Below, one piece after another: positions 48,269-57,349 of a DNA stretch of 64,000 nucleotides. Below the pieces are notes generated by a model. It was given only the letters and a program-made list of their open reading frames with translations. It did no database searches and had not been told where the DNA came from. The position numbers and the translations under genes are program-made. The DNA lies in the NCBI GenBank assembly GCA_947626435.1, contig CANQSB010000001.1, forward strand, positions 292,535 through 356,534. The letters run 5' to 3'. This stretch comes from an uncultured Lachnospiraceae bacterium. Its GTDB lineage: Bacteria > Bacillota > Clostridia > Lachnospirales > Lachnospiraceae. Position 1 is the stretch's first letter. Every line of letters starts with the position of its first letter.

Positions 48269-49876
48269 ATGCCGGTAAAGTATGTTTTTGTCACGGGAGG
48301 AGTTGTTTCAGGGCTCGGAAAGGGCATCACCGCCGCGTCGCTCGGGCGTCTTTTAAAAGCGAGGGGGTACAAGGTGACTATGCAGAAATTTGATCCCTAC
48401 ATAAATATCGATCCGGGCACTATGAATCCCATACAGCACGGCGAAGTGTTCGTCACTGACGATGGCGCCGAGACTGACCTCGATTTAGGGCATTACGAGC
48501 GTTTTATCGACGAAAGCCTTGACAAAAATTCAAACGTCACGACAGGCAAGGTGTACTGGTCCGTACTTCAAAAGGAAAGACGGGGCGACTACGGCGGAGG
48601 CACTGTGCAAGTCATTCCGCACATCACGAATGAAATCAAAAGCCGTTTTTACAGAAATTTCACTGATCCAGAAATGCGCATAGCCATCATAGAAGTGGGC
48701 GGCACAGTAGGCGATATTGAAAGCCAGCCGTTTCTGGAGTCGATACGCCAGTTCCAGCACGAGGTAGGGCGCGAAAATGCTATCCTTATACATGTCACGC
48801 TCATTCCGTACCTGCGCGCGTCGCAGGAGATGAAGACCAAGCCCACGCAGGCAAGCGTAAAGGAGCTGCAGGGCATGGGCATCCAGCCTGACATTATCGT
48901 ATGCAGGAGCGAGCGCGAGCTTGAGCAGAGCATAAAGGATAAAATCGCCCTTTTCTGCAATGTTCCAAACTCACACGTACTCCAAAACCTTGACGTGGAA
49001 TATTTATATGAAGCCCCTCTTGCCATGGAAAAGGAGCATCTTGCCGAGGTAGCCTGCGAATGTCTGCACCTTGAATGTCCCGAGCCCGATCTTGACGACT
49101 GGGCAAAAATGGTGGAGGACTTAAAGAGCCCTACTCAGGAGGTCACTGTCGCGCTTGTCGGCAAATACACGCAGCTCCACGACGCATATATAAGCGTAGT
49201 CGAAGCATTAAAGCACGGCGGCATTCCGCAGCACTCGACTGTCAATATAAAGTGGGTTGACTCAGAGCTTGTAACCCCCGAAAATGTCGCAGACATGCTT
49301 AAAGACGTAAACGGCGTGCTTGTCCCAGGCGGCTTTGGCGACAGGGGAATAGACGGCATGATCTACGCGATAAAATACGCGCGCGAAAATAATATCCCGT
49401 TCCTCGGTCTGTGCCTTGGCATGCAGCTTTCAATCGTGGAGTTTGCAAGAAATGTGGTAGGCTATCACGATGCCCACAGCGTAGAGCTCGATCCCAATAC
49501 GACGCACCCTGTCATCGCGCTTATGCCGGATCAGAACGGCGTGGAGGACATCGGCGGCACTTTAAGGCTTGGCTCATATCCGTGCCACCTCAATCCCAGC
49601 TCAAAGGCGTACAAGCTTTACGGCAGCGAAGTCATCAACGAACGCCACAGGCACCGCTATGAGGTAAACAATGATTACCGCGCCGCCATCACGGAAAAGG
49701 GCATGCTTTTATCAGGGCTTTCACCTGACGGCCGCATAGTGGAAATGGTTGAAATTCCCAATCACCCGTTTTTTATTGCCACGCAGGCGCACCCCGAATT
49801 AAAAAGCCGCCCCAACAGGCCACATCCGCTTTTCAGAGGATTTATTGAGGCGGCGATTGAATATAAAAACAAATAA
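48269..49876 (+). CDS. pyrG: CTP synthase
   Basis: 535 residues. N-terminal synthetase domain ([27 protein letters not shown], near 3; [13 protein letters not shown]) and C-terminal class I glutamine amidotransferase ([11 protein letters not shown]; nucleophile Cys in [14 protein letters not shown], near 382; His-Glu in [10 protein letters not shown]). It makes CTP from UTP, ATP and glutamine. A terminator follows. One of few plus-strand core genes here. Confidence 0.98.
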   Translation: MPVKYVFVTGGVVSGLGKGITAASLGRLLKARGYKVTMQKFDPYINIDPGTMNPIQHGEVFVTDDGAETDLDLGHYERFIDESLDKNSNVTTGKVYWSVLQKERRGDYGGGTVQVIPHITNEIKSRFYRNFTDPEMRIAIIEVGGTVGDIESQPFLESIRQFQHEVGRENAILIHVTLIPYLRASQEMKTKPTQASVKELQGMGIQPDIIVCRSERELEQSIKDKIALFCNVPNSHVLQNLDVEYLYEAPLAMEKEHLAEVACECLHLECPEPDLDDWAKMVEDLKSPTQEVTVALVGKYTQLHDAYISVVEALKHGGIPQHSTVNIKWVDSELVTPENVADMLKDVNGVLVPGGFGDRGIDGMIYAIKYARENNIPFLGLCLGMQLSIVEFARNVVGYHDAHSVELDPNTTHPVIALMPDQNGVEDIGGTLRLGSYPCHLNPSSKAYKLYGSEVINERHRHRYEVNNDYRAAITEKGMLLSGLSPDGRIVEMVEIPNHPFFIATQAHPELKSRPNRPHPLFRGFIEAAIEYKNK

Positions 49877-49901
49877 GTTTGTCATTTGGCAACGTTTGCA
49901 G

Positions 49902-49945
49902 ACAGCAGTTATTTTTATAGTTTCATAAGATAACTGCTGTTTTTT
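49902..49945 (+). terminator. pyrG terminator
   Basis: Perfect 11-bp stem ACAGCAGTTAT/ATAACTGCTGT, 17-base loop, then TTTTTT; 25 bases past pyrG. The rest of the gap to 50183 is AT-rich, with a possible promoter TTGCAC-17-TAAAAT at 50094-50122 for the ABC genes. Confidence 0.9.
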
Positions 49946-50183
49946 GTGTAACAATGCTCTTTTCATCTATTTTCTTTATGATAACATATGTTTTTATATC
50001 TCCTGTTTTTTATTCGGTGCCAACAAAATCCTATCTACATACTATTTTTTTAACGTTTTAATCTAAACCAATCTAAGTCAAAAATGTAAAGCCTTGCACA
50101 TTTATTTTATTCAATATAAAATATACTTGACGAAATATCAAATATATTTTAAAGTAGACAACAACAGATGAGGAGAAAACAAA

Positions 50184-50960
50184 ATGAAAAACAGCATGAC
50201 AGCACAACAGCTTGTAAAGACATTCACCAAAAATGAAAAGAAAAACAAAAAAACAGACATCAACGCGGTAGACGGCATTTCATTAAGCGTGACGGCAGGA
50301 GAAATCGTAGGGATTTTGGGCGCAAACGGTGCGGGCAAGACCACGCTTCTGCGCATGATGTCAAAGCTTATGAAGCCCACAAGCGGCACAGTGCAAATCA
50401 AAATTAATGATACTGAAATCACCGACGCGATAGAGATAAAGCGTCATATCGGCTATCTGTCAAACAACACCAAACTCTACGGCAGGTTTTCCACAAGGGA
50501 GCTTCTGCAGATGCTCGCCGCAGTCTACGGCATGGAAAAGTCTCAGGCAGACCGAAAAATAGCTTCCATATGTCAAATCCTTTCCATGGAAGAATTTATC
50601 GACAACAGGATTGAAAAGCTTTCCACCGGACAGACGCAGCGCGCTTCCATTTCAAGGTGCCTGATACACGACCCGCAGATTTACATATTTGACGAACCGA
50701 CACTCGGGCTCGATATTTTGAGCAGCGCGGCAATTATCGAATTTATGAAGAAAGAGCGCGACGCGGGCAAAATCATCCTGTACTCCACGCATTATATGGA
50801 AGAAGCGGAATTTTTATGCGACAGGCTCGTACTGCTCAATCATGGGAAAATCATCAGCGAAGGAACACCCGACAAATTAAAGGAAGAAACGGGCGAAAAA
50901 AGCATGCGCGACGTTTTCTCACGTCTGGTTATCAGGGAGGAAATGGCAAATGAACACTAA
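50184..50960 (+). CDS. ABC transporter ATP-binding protein (NatA-like)
   Basis: 258 residues: Walker A GILGANGAGKTTLLRMM, Q-loop region, signature IEKLSTGQTQRASIS, Walker B QIYIFDEPTLGLD and switch His in LYSTHYMEEAEFLCDRLV. NatA-like with a C-terminal extension. It partners the permease that follows with an 11-base overlap. NatAB systems extrude Na+ or handle antibiotics or peptides; the true substrate is unknown. AGGAGA precedes the ATG. Confidence 0.92.
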   Translation: MKNSMTAQQLVKTFTKNEKKNKKTDINAVDGISLSVTAGEIVGILGANGAGKTTLLRMMSKLMKPTSGTVQIKINDTEITDAIEIKRHIGYLSNNTKLYGRFSTRELLQMLAAVYGMEKSQADRKIASICQILSMEEFIDNRIEKLSTGQTQRASISRCLIHDPQIYIFDEPTLGLDILSSAAIIEFMKKERDAGKIILYSTHYMEEAEFLCDRLVLLNHGKIISEGTPDKLKEETGEKSMRDVFSRLVIREEMANEH

Positions 50961-53043
50961 AATGATAAAAATATTAATGAAAAAAGAGCTGCTTGACGTC
51001 TTCCGCGATAAGAAGACCGTCATTATGATGCTCGTGATACCCGTCATACTTTACCCCGCTATTTTTATCGGCGCACTGCAAGTAAGCGCGGCTATTTCTT
51101 CCCGCATGGATGAGCGGACGTACAAAATCGCTGTATGTGCCGAGGACGACAATGCCCTTTACCACAGGCTCTTGCTTGAGAAAAGCAGCGCAAGCCCCGA
51201 AAATATGACAGATGTGTCAGAAAGCAACGTAGACGATGAAACAGCGGATGAAAGCTATAATCTGGAAATCATAAACGCAGAAAAAATCACAGACTACGCC
51301 GCTGCTTTGGAAAACGGTGAAATCGACGCCTACATCACAGGCGCCCCTAATGACGGAAAAATGTGCTATGACATATACTATCTCTCATCCGAAGCAAATT
51401 CCGAGCACGCAAAGGGCATTATTCTGAAAATTTTTGAAGAATACGCCAAAGAACTGACTAAAGACAAGCTTGACGCACTCGGACTTGACGCTCACGCAAT
51501 CCTCGCTCCCGTATCTTTCGAGGAAAAAGACACCGCAAGCAGCGAGCAGTCGCTTGGCAGCATATTAGGTGCCATCTTGCCGTTTATGCTGGTAATCAGC
51601 CTGCTGATGGGCACCATGTACCCCGCAATTGATACGACGGCGGGCGAACGCGAGCGCGGCACGCTTGAAACAATGCTTACGCTGCCCATAACAAACAGGG
51701 AGCTGATTGTGTCAAAATTCCTGACGGTTGCCGCTATCGGCATAATATCCGCTTTTATGAACATTCTTTCCATGGGCGGCATAGCGTTTTATATGTATAA
51801 GCTGGTGGATATGCAGACGGATGTACAAGCGCTTGACGTGACGAAATTTCTGCCCGCGATTTTTGTAGGGATACTCGCCGTCCTGGCATTTTCCCTGCTC
51901 ATCAGCGCGGCGACAATGTGCGTGACTTCGTTTGCCAAAAGCTACAAGGAGGCAAACAACTATATCACGCCGCTTATGCTGGTAGTCATGCTTACCGGAT
52001 ACATAGGCTTTATCCCGGATGTGGAGCTGACGCCGACAATGGCAATGATGCTGGTGGCAAACATCTGCCTGCTGATAAAAAATATGCTCGTCTTCAAAAT
52101 AGATTACATGACCGTCGCCATCGTTCTGCTAAGCAATATCGCCTATGCGGTATTTGCGATTTTGTTCCTGAGCAGGATATACGACAGCGAGAGCATACTG
52201 TTTGGGGACGCAAAGAGCGGCTTTCAATTGTTTGAAAGGAGAAGCAACCTGAAAAAGGGCGGCGTGCCTGCAATGTCGGACGTATGGCTCGTGATTGCCT
52301 TGACAATCGTGCTGGTAATCTACGCAGGCAGCATGCTGCAGCTTAAATTCGGGCTTGCCGGCGTTTTGGGTACACAGCTTATTTTGCTGTCTGTACCGTT
52401 ATTTTTGGTTATTTATACAAAAAAGGACATTGTACAGACTTACGGCTTTAAAAAAGCGGGAGCGTCAAGTTATATTGGCGGGCTTTTCCTTGCTGTGGGA
52501 ATGTTTCTCCTGAATATAGTCCTCTCAAGTTGGATGGTCGCGCTTTTTCCCGAAAGCGCCGCAAATGTTACTGATACATTCTCGGAGCTTATGGACGGCA
52601 ATTTCCTTTTTGTGCTTTTTGTGATTGCCGCAGCGCCCGCGATCTGCGAGGAAATGCTGTTCCGCGGTCTGATTTTTCATTCCATGAAAGCAAGATACCG
52701 CGCGAGTACGGCTATGGTATGCACCGCAGTAATTTTCGGCATATACCATATGAGCCTTGTAAAGCTGCCTGCCACAAGCCTGCTGGGCTTTATACTCTGT
52801 TACGCGGTATGGATGACAGACAGCATTTATCCCGCGATGATGATGCACTTTATCAACAATGCGTTCAGCGTGATTCTTTCTATGTACGGGGATAAATTTG
52901 CAAATACTGTCTTTTATAAGGATGAACTGATGTTATCCGATATCCTGCTGCTTGCCGGCGCGGGGCTTATCTGCCTGTCGATTGGCAGCGCTATTTTGAC
53001 AAAAACGCGGAAAGAGAACGCCTTGGAAAGAAAGCGAAAATGA
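50950..53043 (+). CDS. ABC permease fused to a CPBP-family intramembrane metalloprotease
   Basis: 697 residues. Residues 1-410 are a NatB/ABC-2-type permease: one helix, a large extracytoplasmic domain (about 45-205), then about five helices including LGSILGAILPFMLVISLLMGT and ETMLTLPITNRELIVSKF. Residues about 440-690 are a CPBP (Abi) domain with the EExxxR motif in AICEEMLFRGLIFHSM and HxxxN-like MMHFINNAFSV. The fusion suggests that the protease acts on the transporter's cargo or partner (inference). Confidence 0.92.
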   Translation: MNTKMIKILMKKELLDVFRDKKTVIMMLVIPVILYPAIFIGALQVSAAISSRMDERTYKIAVCAEDDNALYHRLLLEKSSASPENMTDVSESNVDDETADESYNLEIINAEKITDYAAALENGEIDAYITGAPNDGKMCYDIYYLSSEANSEHAKGIILKIFEEYAKELTKDKLDALGLDAHAILAPVSFEEKDTASSEQSLGSILGAILPFMLVISLLMGTMYPAIDTTAGERERGTLETMLTLPITNRELIVSKFLTVAAIGIISAFMNILSMGGIAFYMYKLVDMQTDVQALDVTKFLPAIFVGILAVLAFSLLISAATMCVTSFAKSYKEANNYITPLMLVVMLTGYIGFIPDVELTPTMAMMLVANICLLIKNMLVFKIDYMTVAIVLLSNIAYAVFAILFLSRIYDSESILFGDAKSGFQLFERRSNLKKGGVPAMSDVWLVIALTIVLVIYAGSMLQLKFGLAGVLGTQLILLSVPLFLVIYTKKDIVQTYGFKKAGASSYIGGLFLAVGMFLLNIVLSSWMVALFPESAANVTDTFSELMDGNFLFVLFVIAAAPAICEEMLFRGLIFHSMKARYRASTAMVCTAVIFGIYHMSLVKLPATSLLGFILCYAVWMTDSIYPAMMMHFINNAFSVILSMYGDKFANTVFYKDELMLSDILLLAGAGLICLSIGSAILTKTRKENALERKRK

Positions 53044-53166
53044 ATTACGACAGAATTTTAAGCTTTACCGGGAGACAAGAAACAGGACAGGGCTGTGATG
53101 CCTTGTCCTGTTTCCCGCTCCAGCCAAAAGTAACCGCAACCGATGTACTTCCTGACCTGTCGTAAT
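53044..53166. repeat. 123-bp inverted-repeat element with an inner hairpin
   Basis: Perfect 10-bp ends ATTACGACAG (53044-53053) and CTGTCGTAAT (53157-53166). Inside, GAAACAGGACAGGGC and GCCTTGTCCTGTTTC (53079-53114) form a strong stem with one mismatch. It starts one base after the permease stop codon. No U-tract follows the inner stem, so it is not a standard terminator. Confidence 0.65.
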
Positions 53167-53196
53167 ATCATCAATGTCAACAGCATTAAGCGTTAT

Positions 53197-53397
53197 TCAT
53201 AATAATCCTTCCTCTTTAGCAAGACGGAGAAGTTCGTCTTCGTTTCTTGACTGAGCTGACATCTCAATTCCCTGACATCCAGGGTCATGCTTATATGCCT
53301 CATCAAGAAGATCTGCAACTTCTTTCAGACCTTTTTTGAGCTCAGCATCAAGCTCCTCATTTGTCATCTTACGATATTCATTGATCTTTTCTATCAT
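53197..53397 (-). CDS. Small helical protein of unknown function
   Basis: 66 residues, strongly charged helices (NEELDAELKKGLKEVADLLDE) and one central Cys (HDPGCQGIEM). ATG with AAGGAGGTAA upstream, so likely expressed. It is followed by no partner; neighbours are the ABC permease and other small genes. No family recognised. Confidence 0.65.
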   Translation of the reverse strand: MIEKINEYRKMTNEELDAELKKGLKEVADLLDEAYKHDPGCQGIEMSAQSRNEDELLRLAKEEGLL

Positions 53398-53432
53398 AGT
53401 AATTTACCTCCTTATTACTCTGACTAATATTT

Positions 53433-53597
53433 CTAAGCTTTCTTTCCCATCATCTGCTGAAAACGCTCGTAAGCCGCGTAATTGTTGAGCCGACACTGAG
53501 GACATGGGTTTACGACTGTATGTACCTGCCCAAGCTTGTAGGGGCATTGGGAACAGGGCGGTTTGAGTTTTTTTAGTAGATTTGTAATATTATTCAT
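53433..53597 (-). CDS. Small zinc-ribbon-like protein
   Basis: 54 residues with two CxxC pairs (PPCSQCPYKLG and NPCPQCRLNNY), the spacing of a zinc ribbon or rubredoxin-like knuckle. The ATG at 53597 is chosen because GGAGG is seven to eight bases upstream; the longer frame has no ribosome site. Function unknown; probably metal-binding. Confidence 0.65.
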   Translation of the reverse strand: MNNITNLLKKLKPPCSQCPYKLGQVHTVVNPCPQCRLNNYAAYERFQQMMGKKA

Positions 53598-53698
53598 ATG
53601 GCTGCCTCCTGAGGTATTTGTCATTGATATATTTATGTTAATTTTTATATTCTTATATAAATCGTGCCTTGTCATCTCCTAAATCAAGGTCGTGCATC

Positions 53699-54322
53699 TT
53701 AAATCTTAAGCCTCGTTACCCTTCCTGTCGGCTCATATTTAAAAAATGTACTGCTACCCCAAGCCGAGCCTGAAAAGCTCTGCACAGCAATCAACGAGGC
53801 ATACTCACCAGGAATGTGCCTATTCTCTTTTGCCGCACATACATATTCAAGAGATTCAGACCAATAACCATTTCTCGCATGAGCCGAACGGCATATAATA
53901 GTGAAATCATTTTTCGGCGCATCACAATGTCTTGCCGATAATTCACTTGTAAAACGAACGTTTTCAAGCATTCCAAATTTTCCACATCCAGACCGTTCTT
54001 TTTTTATGGCTTCAGTGTCTTCCCGACTTATCGGCTGCTCCATCTCCGGAATATAACCCGGTTCGTAAATTGAATAGAGGCGCTCGGCTATGCGAACAAG
54101 ATAACATCCCACTTTTAAAGTATATGCTCCCAACTCCCCCTGCCATAATTCTGTTTCCGCCACTTTTTTCATATATTCTTTTGCACTTTTTATATCATCC
54201 GTTATAACAACAGAATCGCTCCAATGCTTGCGCAGTACGCCTTCAATCTCTGTACGTTCCTCCATAATTTCCTGCTCTGTCCAATATTCCCAGTGATTAA
54301 CTCCATCTGAACTCACAACCAT
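53699..54322 (-). CDS. Uncharacterised protein
   Basis: 207 residues, not recognised. It begins MVVSSDGVNHWEYWTEQEIMEE. The middle is helical (KSAKEYMKKVAETELWQGELG), and the C-terminal half has a small Cys/aromatic content (HARNGYWSESLEYVCAAKEN). No signal sequence or membrane helix; likely cytosolic. AAAGGAG precedes the ATG. The pattern of W and Y suggests a globular domain, but no function can be offered. Confidence 0.65.
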   Translation of the reverse strand: MVVSSDGVNHWEYWTEQEIMEERTEIEGVLRKHWSDSVVITDDIKSAKEYMKKVAETELWQGELGAYTLKVGCYLVRIAERLYSIYEPGYIPEMEQPISREDTEAIKKERSGCGKFGMLENVRFTSELSARHCDAPKNDFTIICRSAHARNGYWSESLEYVCAAKENRHIPGEYASLIAVQSFSGSAWGSSTFFKYEPTGRVTRLKI

Positions 54323-54629
54323 ATGTATCTAAGCTCCTTTCCTCTTTCTCCTTACCCGCAGTCTACCCTTCATATCCTTTAGGATATTTGATATCCATTA
54401 GCTGGCGGTCATTTTGATTTTTGAATTTCAAATTTCCGCTGTCCAAATATCTTGCAGGCTATTCTTTAATTTGCCAATCTGAAACCAATATCCTGCCATG
54501 TCTGCAAATGAAAAATATACGCTTAGGTGTTCTATAATTGCAAACACGCACAAGAGGCATATATTCACAGGCAGCCATATATTGACAATCACACTGTTAA
54601 GCTTTTTTAATCCTTACTACTCCCCTCTC
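54323..54629. other. Intergenic region, nothing recognised
   Basis: 307 bases between two small genes on the minus strand. A weak palindrome around 54376-54401 (ATATCCTTTAGGATAT, then TTGATATCC) is the only structure noticed. Confidence 0.5.
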
Positions 54630-54824
54630 CTAATGCTTCGATATCTTACCTATCTTATCTAAAGCTTTGCCTAATATTATAGCTGTTTCCGCAGCTTCCT
54701 TTGCTTTCTTTTTCGCCTTAGTAGACTTTTTTGCATGTTTTATGGCTTTCTTTGTCGCCTTAGTAAACTTTTTTACAGATTTTTTGGCTTTCTTTGTGGC
54801 TTTCTTTAAAGGATTTTTGCTCAT
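54630..54824 (-). CDS. Lysine-rich histone H1-like basic protein
   Basis: 64 residues, roughly the first 42 a Lys/Ala/Thr repeat (MSKNPLKKATKKAKKSVKKF, TKATKKAIKHAKKSTK), then an Ala-rich helix and IGKISKH. It resembles the C-terminal tails of histone H1 and bacterial HC1/AlgP-type proteins, so DNA or RNA binding is likely (inference). The ATG has a strong TAGGAGGT site. Confidence 0.7.
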   Translation of the reverse strand: MSKNPLKKATKKAKKSVKKFTKATKKAIKHAKKSTKAKKKAKEAAETAIILGKALDKIGKISKH

Positions 54825-55055
54825 AATTATACCTCCTATATATTTTTCTATATATTTTTATTTATCTGCACTTTATTGTCATCTCTGCCCATTTATTAAT
54901 TGACATATGAACTGTTCCTATCAGACAATAAATACAATATATTTATTCTACAACTTTTTATCGTTTTTTTGGTATGCTGTCAGCAGACTTTTGACAATTT
55001 TATATTTTTTTAATAATCAACTACTTGACACGAAAGTATAGGCGACTATGGTTTT
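54825..55055. other. AT-rich intergenic region
   Basis: 231 bases past the extended purA-like frame. It contains the promoter zone of the basic protein gene, with no clean -35/-10 pair, and no terminator that I can support for the operon ending at 55125. Confidence 0.45.
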
Positions 55056-55124
55056 TCATTTATCCATGAATGATATATCCTTCATAATCTCATCAACGCC
55101 GAACCTGTACGAGCACCAGTCCAC

Positions 55125-56405
55125 TTACTTCATCACTTCCTCCCTTGTCATTCCACCAGAAAGGTATATGCCAAAGCCGTCAAACATTTCTGCCAGTCTG
55201 TCGGTGGCAATGGGATATTCGTTTAAATGCGTTATGGCAATGGATTTTTTGTATTTACAGTCATTTGCGGACAAGTCCATATTTATTCGGCTTTTTAAGT
55301 CTGCCAAATCCAGAGTTCCATACCGCAGGCTGTCCTGATATGGGTTTGGCACATTAGTCATATCAACCATATCCGCGTTTATATCAGACTTTGGACATTC
55401 CGTGTCAAATCTGCCCGCGCCGTGTCTTGTCATATATGCCCTTGAAACATAGCAAGCCTCAATATCCGCTGTCCTCGCTCCGATAATTTTCTGCGGATTT
55501 TTCAAGCCTGTATTGCTCGGCGTAAGATGCGGCATATAGGCTGTATTGTTTTGGTCGAGCAACAGCCCCTGTGCGCCTTCAAAAATAACATACGAGTAAT
55601 CGTCGATAATGCCGTCATCTGCAATCTCCATATTGTCAAGCATAGCGTAAAAATCACATATATAATTTTCCATAATGCTGTCGCGGCAGCTTAAAATCTC
55701 TGTCCACTTGGGGGGAAGCTTGTCAATGCACAATTCTTTTAATCTATATGGAAAGTATTCTGTGGCAATTTTTTCAAGAATTTGTGTGGTTTCATCTGCG
55801 GACATTTTAGCAAGCCCTCCAACAGTCAGCCGCAAATATGTCCTTGACCTTACTATCGTCTCAAATATTCCCAAGCCGCAGCTGCCATGCTTATCCCTGC
55901 CACGACATTCCTCCACAAGCTGGTTGAGCATCATGTCAAACGGCGTCGTCACAAGGCAATTTCCATTTACAAAACATATACCCGCAAATCGTTTATCTGC
56001 ACTGGCTTTTTCCGCACTGGCTTCGTCAGCACTATTTTTATTTATATTGTCTTTTTTTGTGTTGTCTTCAATCACACTATCCTCCTTCGCATTGCCTTCA
56101 CCTGCAAAGTGCCCGCTTACTTCGCCAAGTTCAGTCATTTCCTTATTAAATATAATCGGATTTACAATAAACTCCTCCGCCAAATACGTATCCGCTCCCG
56201 CAAACATTCCCGCGCCAAAATGGTGAAATACATGCCGCACTCCTGTCGGAGAAACGACTGTATGTCCCCTCTGGCTGCCTCCGTTGTGGCATACGACAAG
56301 ACACGGCTTTCCTTGCTTTTTCGCCTCATATGCAAAATAGTCCGTCATAAGCCCCTTGCCCTCGTCTCCGAAATTTGCCCCAATCACAATTTTTGCCGTT
56401 TCCAT
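55125..56405 (-). CDS. Divergent adenylosuccinate synthetase-like enzyme
   Basis: 426 residues. The P-loop IGANFGDEGKGL keeps catalytic Asp14; HNGGSQRGHTV keeps the His of GHT; VIFEGAQGLLLDQNNTAYMP, TPSNTG and RHGAGRFDTE are recognisable. It departs from PurA: GNNAGHTV is changed to GSQRGHTV, the IMP loop TTGRGIGP to GSCGLGIFE, and a Lys/Asp/Asn/Ala low-complexity insert fills about 100-140. It is unlikely to be the housekeeping PurA. It may join an amino acid to a purine nucleotide other than IMP. Last gene of the Nudix-DUF4291-J-vWA operon, 22 bases after the vWA gene. Confidence 0.8.
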   Translation of the reverse strand: METAKIVIGANFGDEGKGLMTDYFAYEAKKQGKPCLVVCHNGGSQRGHTVVSPTGVRHVFHHFGAGMFAGADTYLAEEFIVNPIIFNKEMTELGEVSGHFAGEGNAKEDSVIEDNTKKDNINKNSADEASAEKASADKRFAGICFVNGNCLVTTPFDMMLNQLVEECRGRDKHGSCGLGIFETIVRSRTYLRLTVGGLAKMSADETTQILEKIATEYFPYRLKELCIDKLPPKWTEILSCRDSIMENYICDFYAMLDNMEIADDGIIDDYSYVIFEGAQGLLLDQNNTAYMPHLTPSNTGLKNPQKIIGARTADIEACYVSRAYMTRHGAGRFDTECPKSDINADMVDMTNVPNPYQDSLRYGTLDLADLKSRINMDLSANDCKYKKSIAITHLNEYPIATDRLAEMFDGFGIYLSGGMTREEVMK

Positions 56406-56427
56406 ACAAGCGTTTCTCCTCTCCTAA

Positions 56428-57345
56428 TTAAAACTCTACCAGTTCCTTTGACGCGTCAATATTCACCAGTCCGCTGATTGCCCTGCTCACCACGACAGCT
56501 GTAGAGCCGTCCCAAGATGACGCAACCTCACCCGCGTCTTTTCCTGATGCTACCTCCAATATCGAAACAATGATTTCAGGAATTTTGGTACAGTCAGAAA
56601 CAAGCACTGCCCTCTGCCCGATAAGGTCAGTCCATCTTTCAATCACATTGTCCCTGCGCCCTATCATGCCTGCGCCCTCCTCAATCATCAGGTGGTACAC
56701 CTCGTACCGCCTTGAAACCTCGGTGAGCAGCTCGACTGCTGACAAGTCGGCTTCCACGCTGTCGCCGATAAATTTTTCTATATCATTCTTTCTAAGAATG
56801 TTCAGAAAAGGCTCGTCTCCGATAGTGAACAGAAAACCTTTTTTCCCGCGCTTGTCAAAAGAATCAATTTTCGTATGCCTCGCCGCGAAATACCAGGGAA
56901 GCGTGTACGACTCGCCCTCGTTTGCTCCGCCCCCGCGCTCGAAATATATGTCGTTTAGCTGCTCGGCAATCCTTATGTCCGATTCAAACTGCGATACCTG
57001 CAGTGGGTGGCTGTCGCACTCGACATCGCCAAACGCCATAACCATAATCTGCGGATCTTCTACTGGCTTCCTATCATAGATCTCCAAAATAAGTGTGTTC
57101 AGCTTTTTTGACACTGTTTCCAGCACACGCCCCATTGAGCCTGTCACATCAAGCCCCAGAATAACTGGCGTTGAATTTGGGTGCTCGTCGGAGTCGCAGG
57201 ACTCCCTGTATGATATCCCCCTAGGCTCCATCTCTGGCTTTACCGAACCCGCCCTGTACAAATCCCTTGCCGTAGAGCTTGCCGTAAAGCCCCTGCTTGC
57301 CGTATAACGCCTCCAATCGCTGCTTGTAAATGTCCCACATCCCAT
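56428..57345 (-). CDS. vWA domain protein
   Basis: 305 residues. N-terminal GTFTSSDWRRYTASRGF, then a vWA fold with the MIDAS motif DVTGS (66-70) in VILGLDVTGSMGRVLE, and a downstream MIDAS-like GDVECDSHP. Such domains bind divalent cations and mediate protein contacts, often with MoxR-type AAA proteins. Start ATG 57345 has GGGAG at about ten bases. It follows the J-domain gene by four bases and precedes the purA-like gene by 22. Confidence 0.82.
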   Translation of the reverse strand: MGCGTFTSSDWRRYTASRGFTASSTARDLYRAGSVKPEMEPRGISYRESCDSDEHPNSTPVILGLDVTGSMGRVLETVSKKLNTLILEIYDRKPVEDPQIMVMAFGDVECDSHPLQVSQFESDIRIAEQLNDIYFERGGGANEGESYTLPWYFAARHTKIDSFDKRGKKGFLFTIGDEPFLNILRKNDIEKFIGDSVEADLSAVELLTEVSRRYEVYHLMIEEGAGMIGRRDNVIERWTDLIGQRAVLVSDCTKIPEIIVSILEVASGKDAGEVASSWDGSTAVVVSRAISGLVNIDASKELVEF

Positions 57346-57349
57346 AACT

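Noticed and set aside
53079..53114. Hairpin as terminator of the ABC operon
   Set aside because: No U-tract follows on either strand, and the hairpin sits inside a larger perfect inverted repeat.
55125..56405. Phage PurZ (2-aminoadenine synthesis) identity for the PurA-like gene
   Set aside because: PurZ replaces the catalytic Asp of the GDEGKG loop, as I recall; here the Asp is kept. No DatZ-, MazZ- or DpoZ-like gene is nearby.
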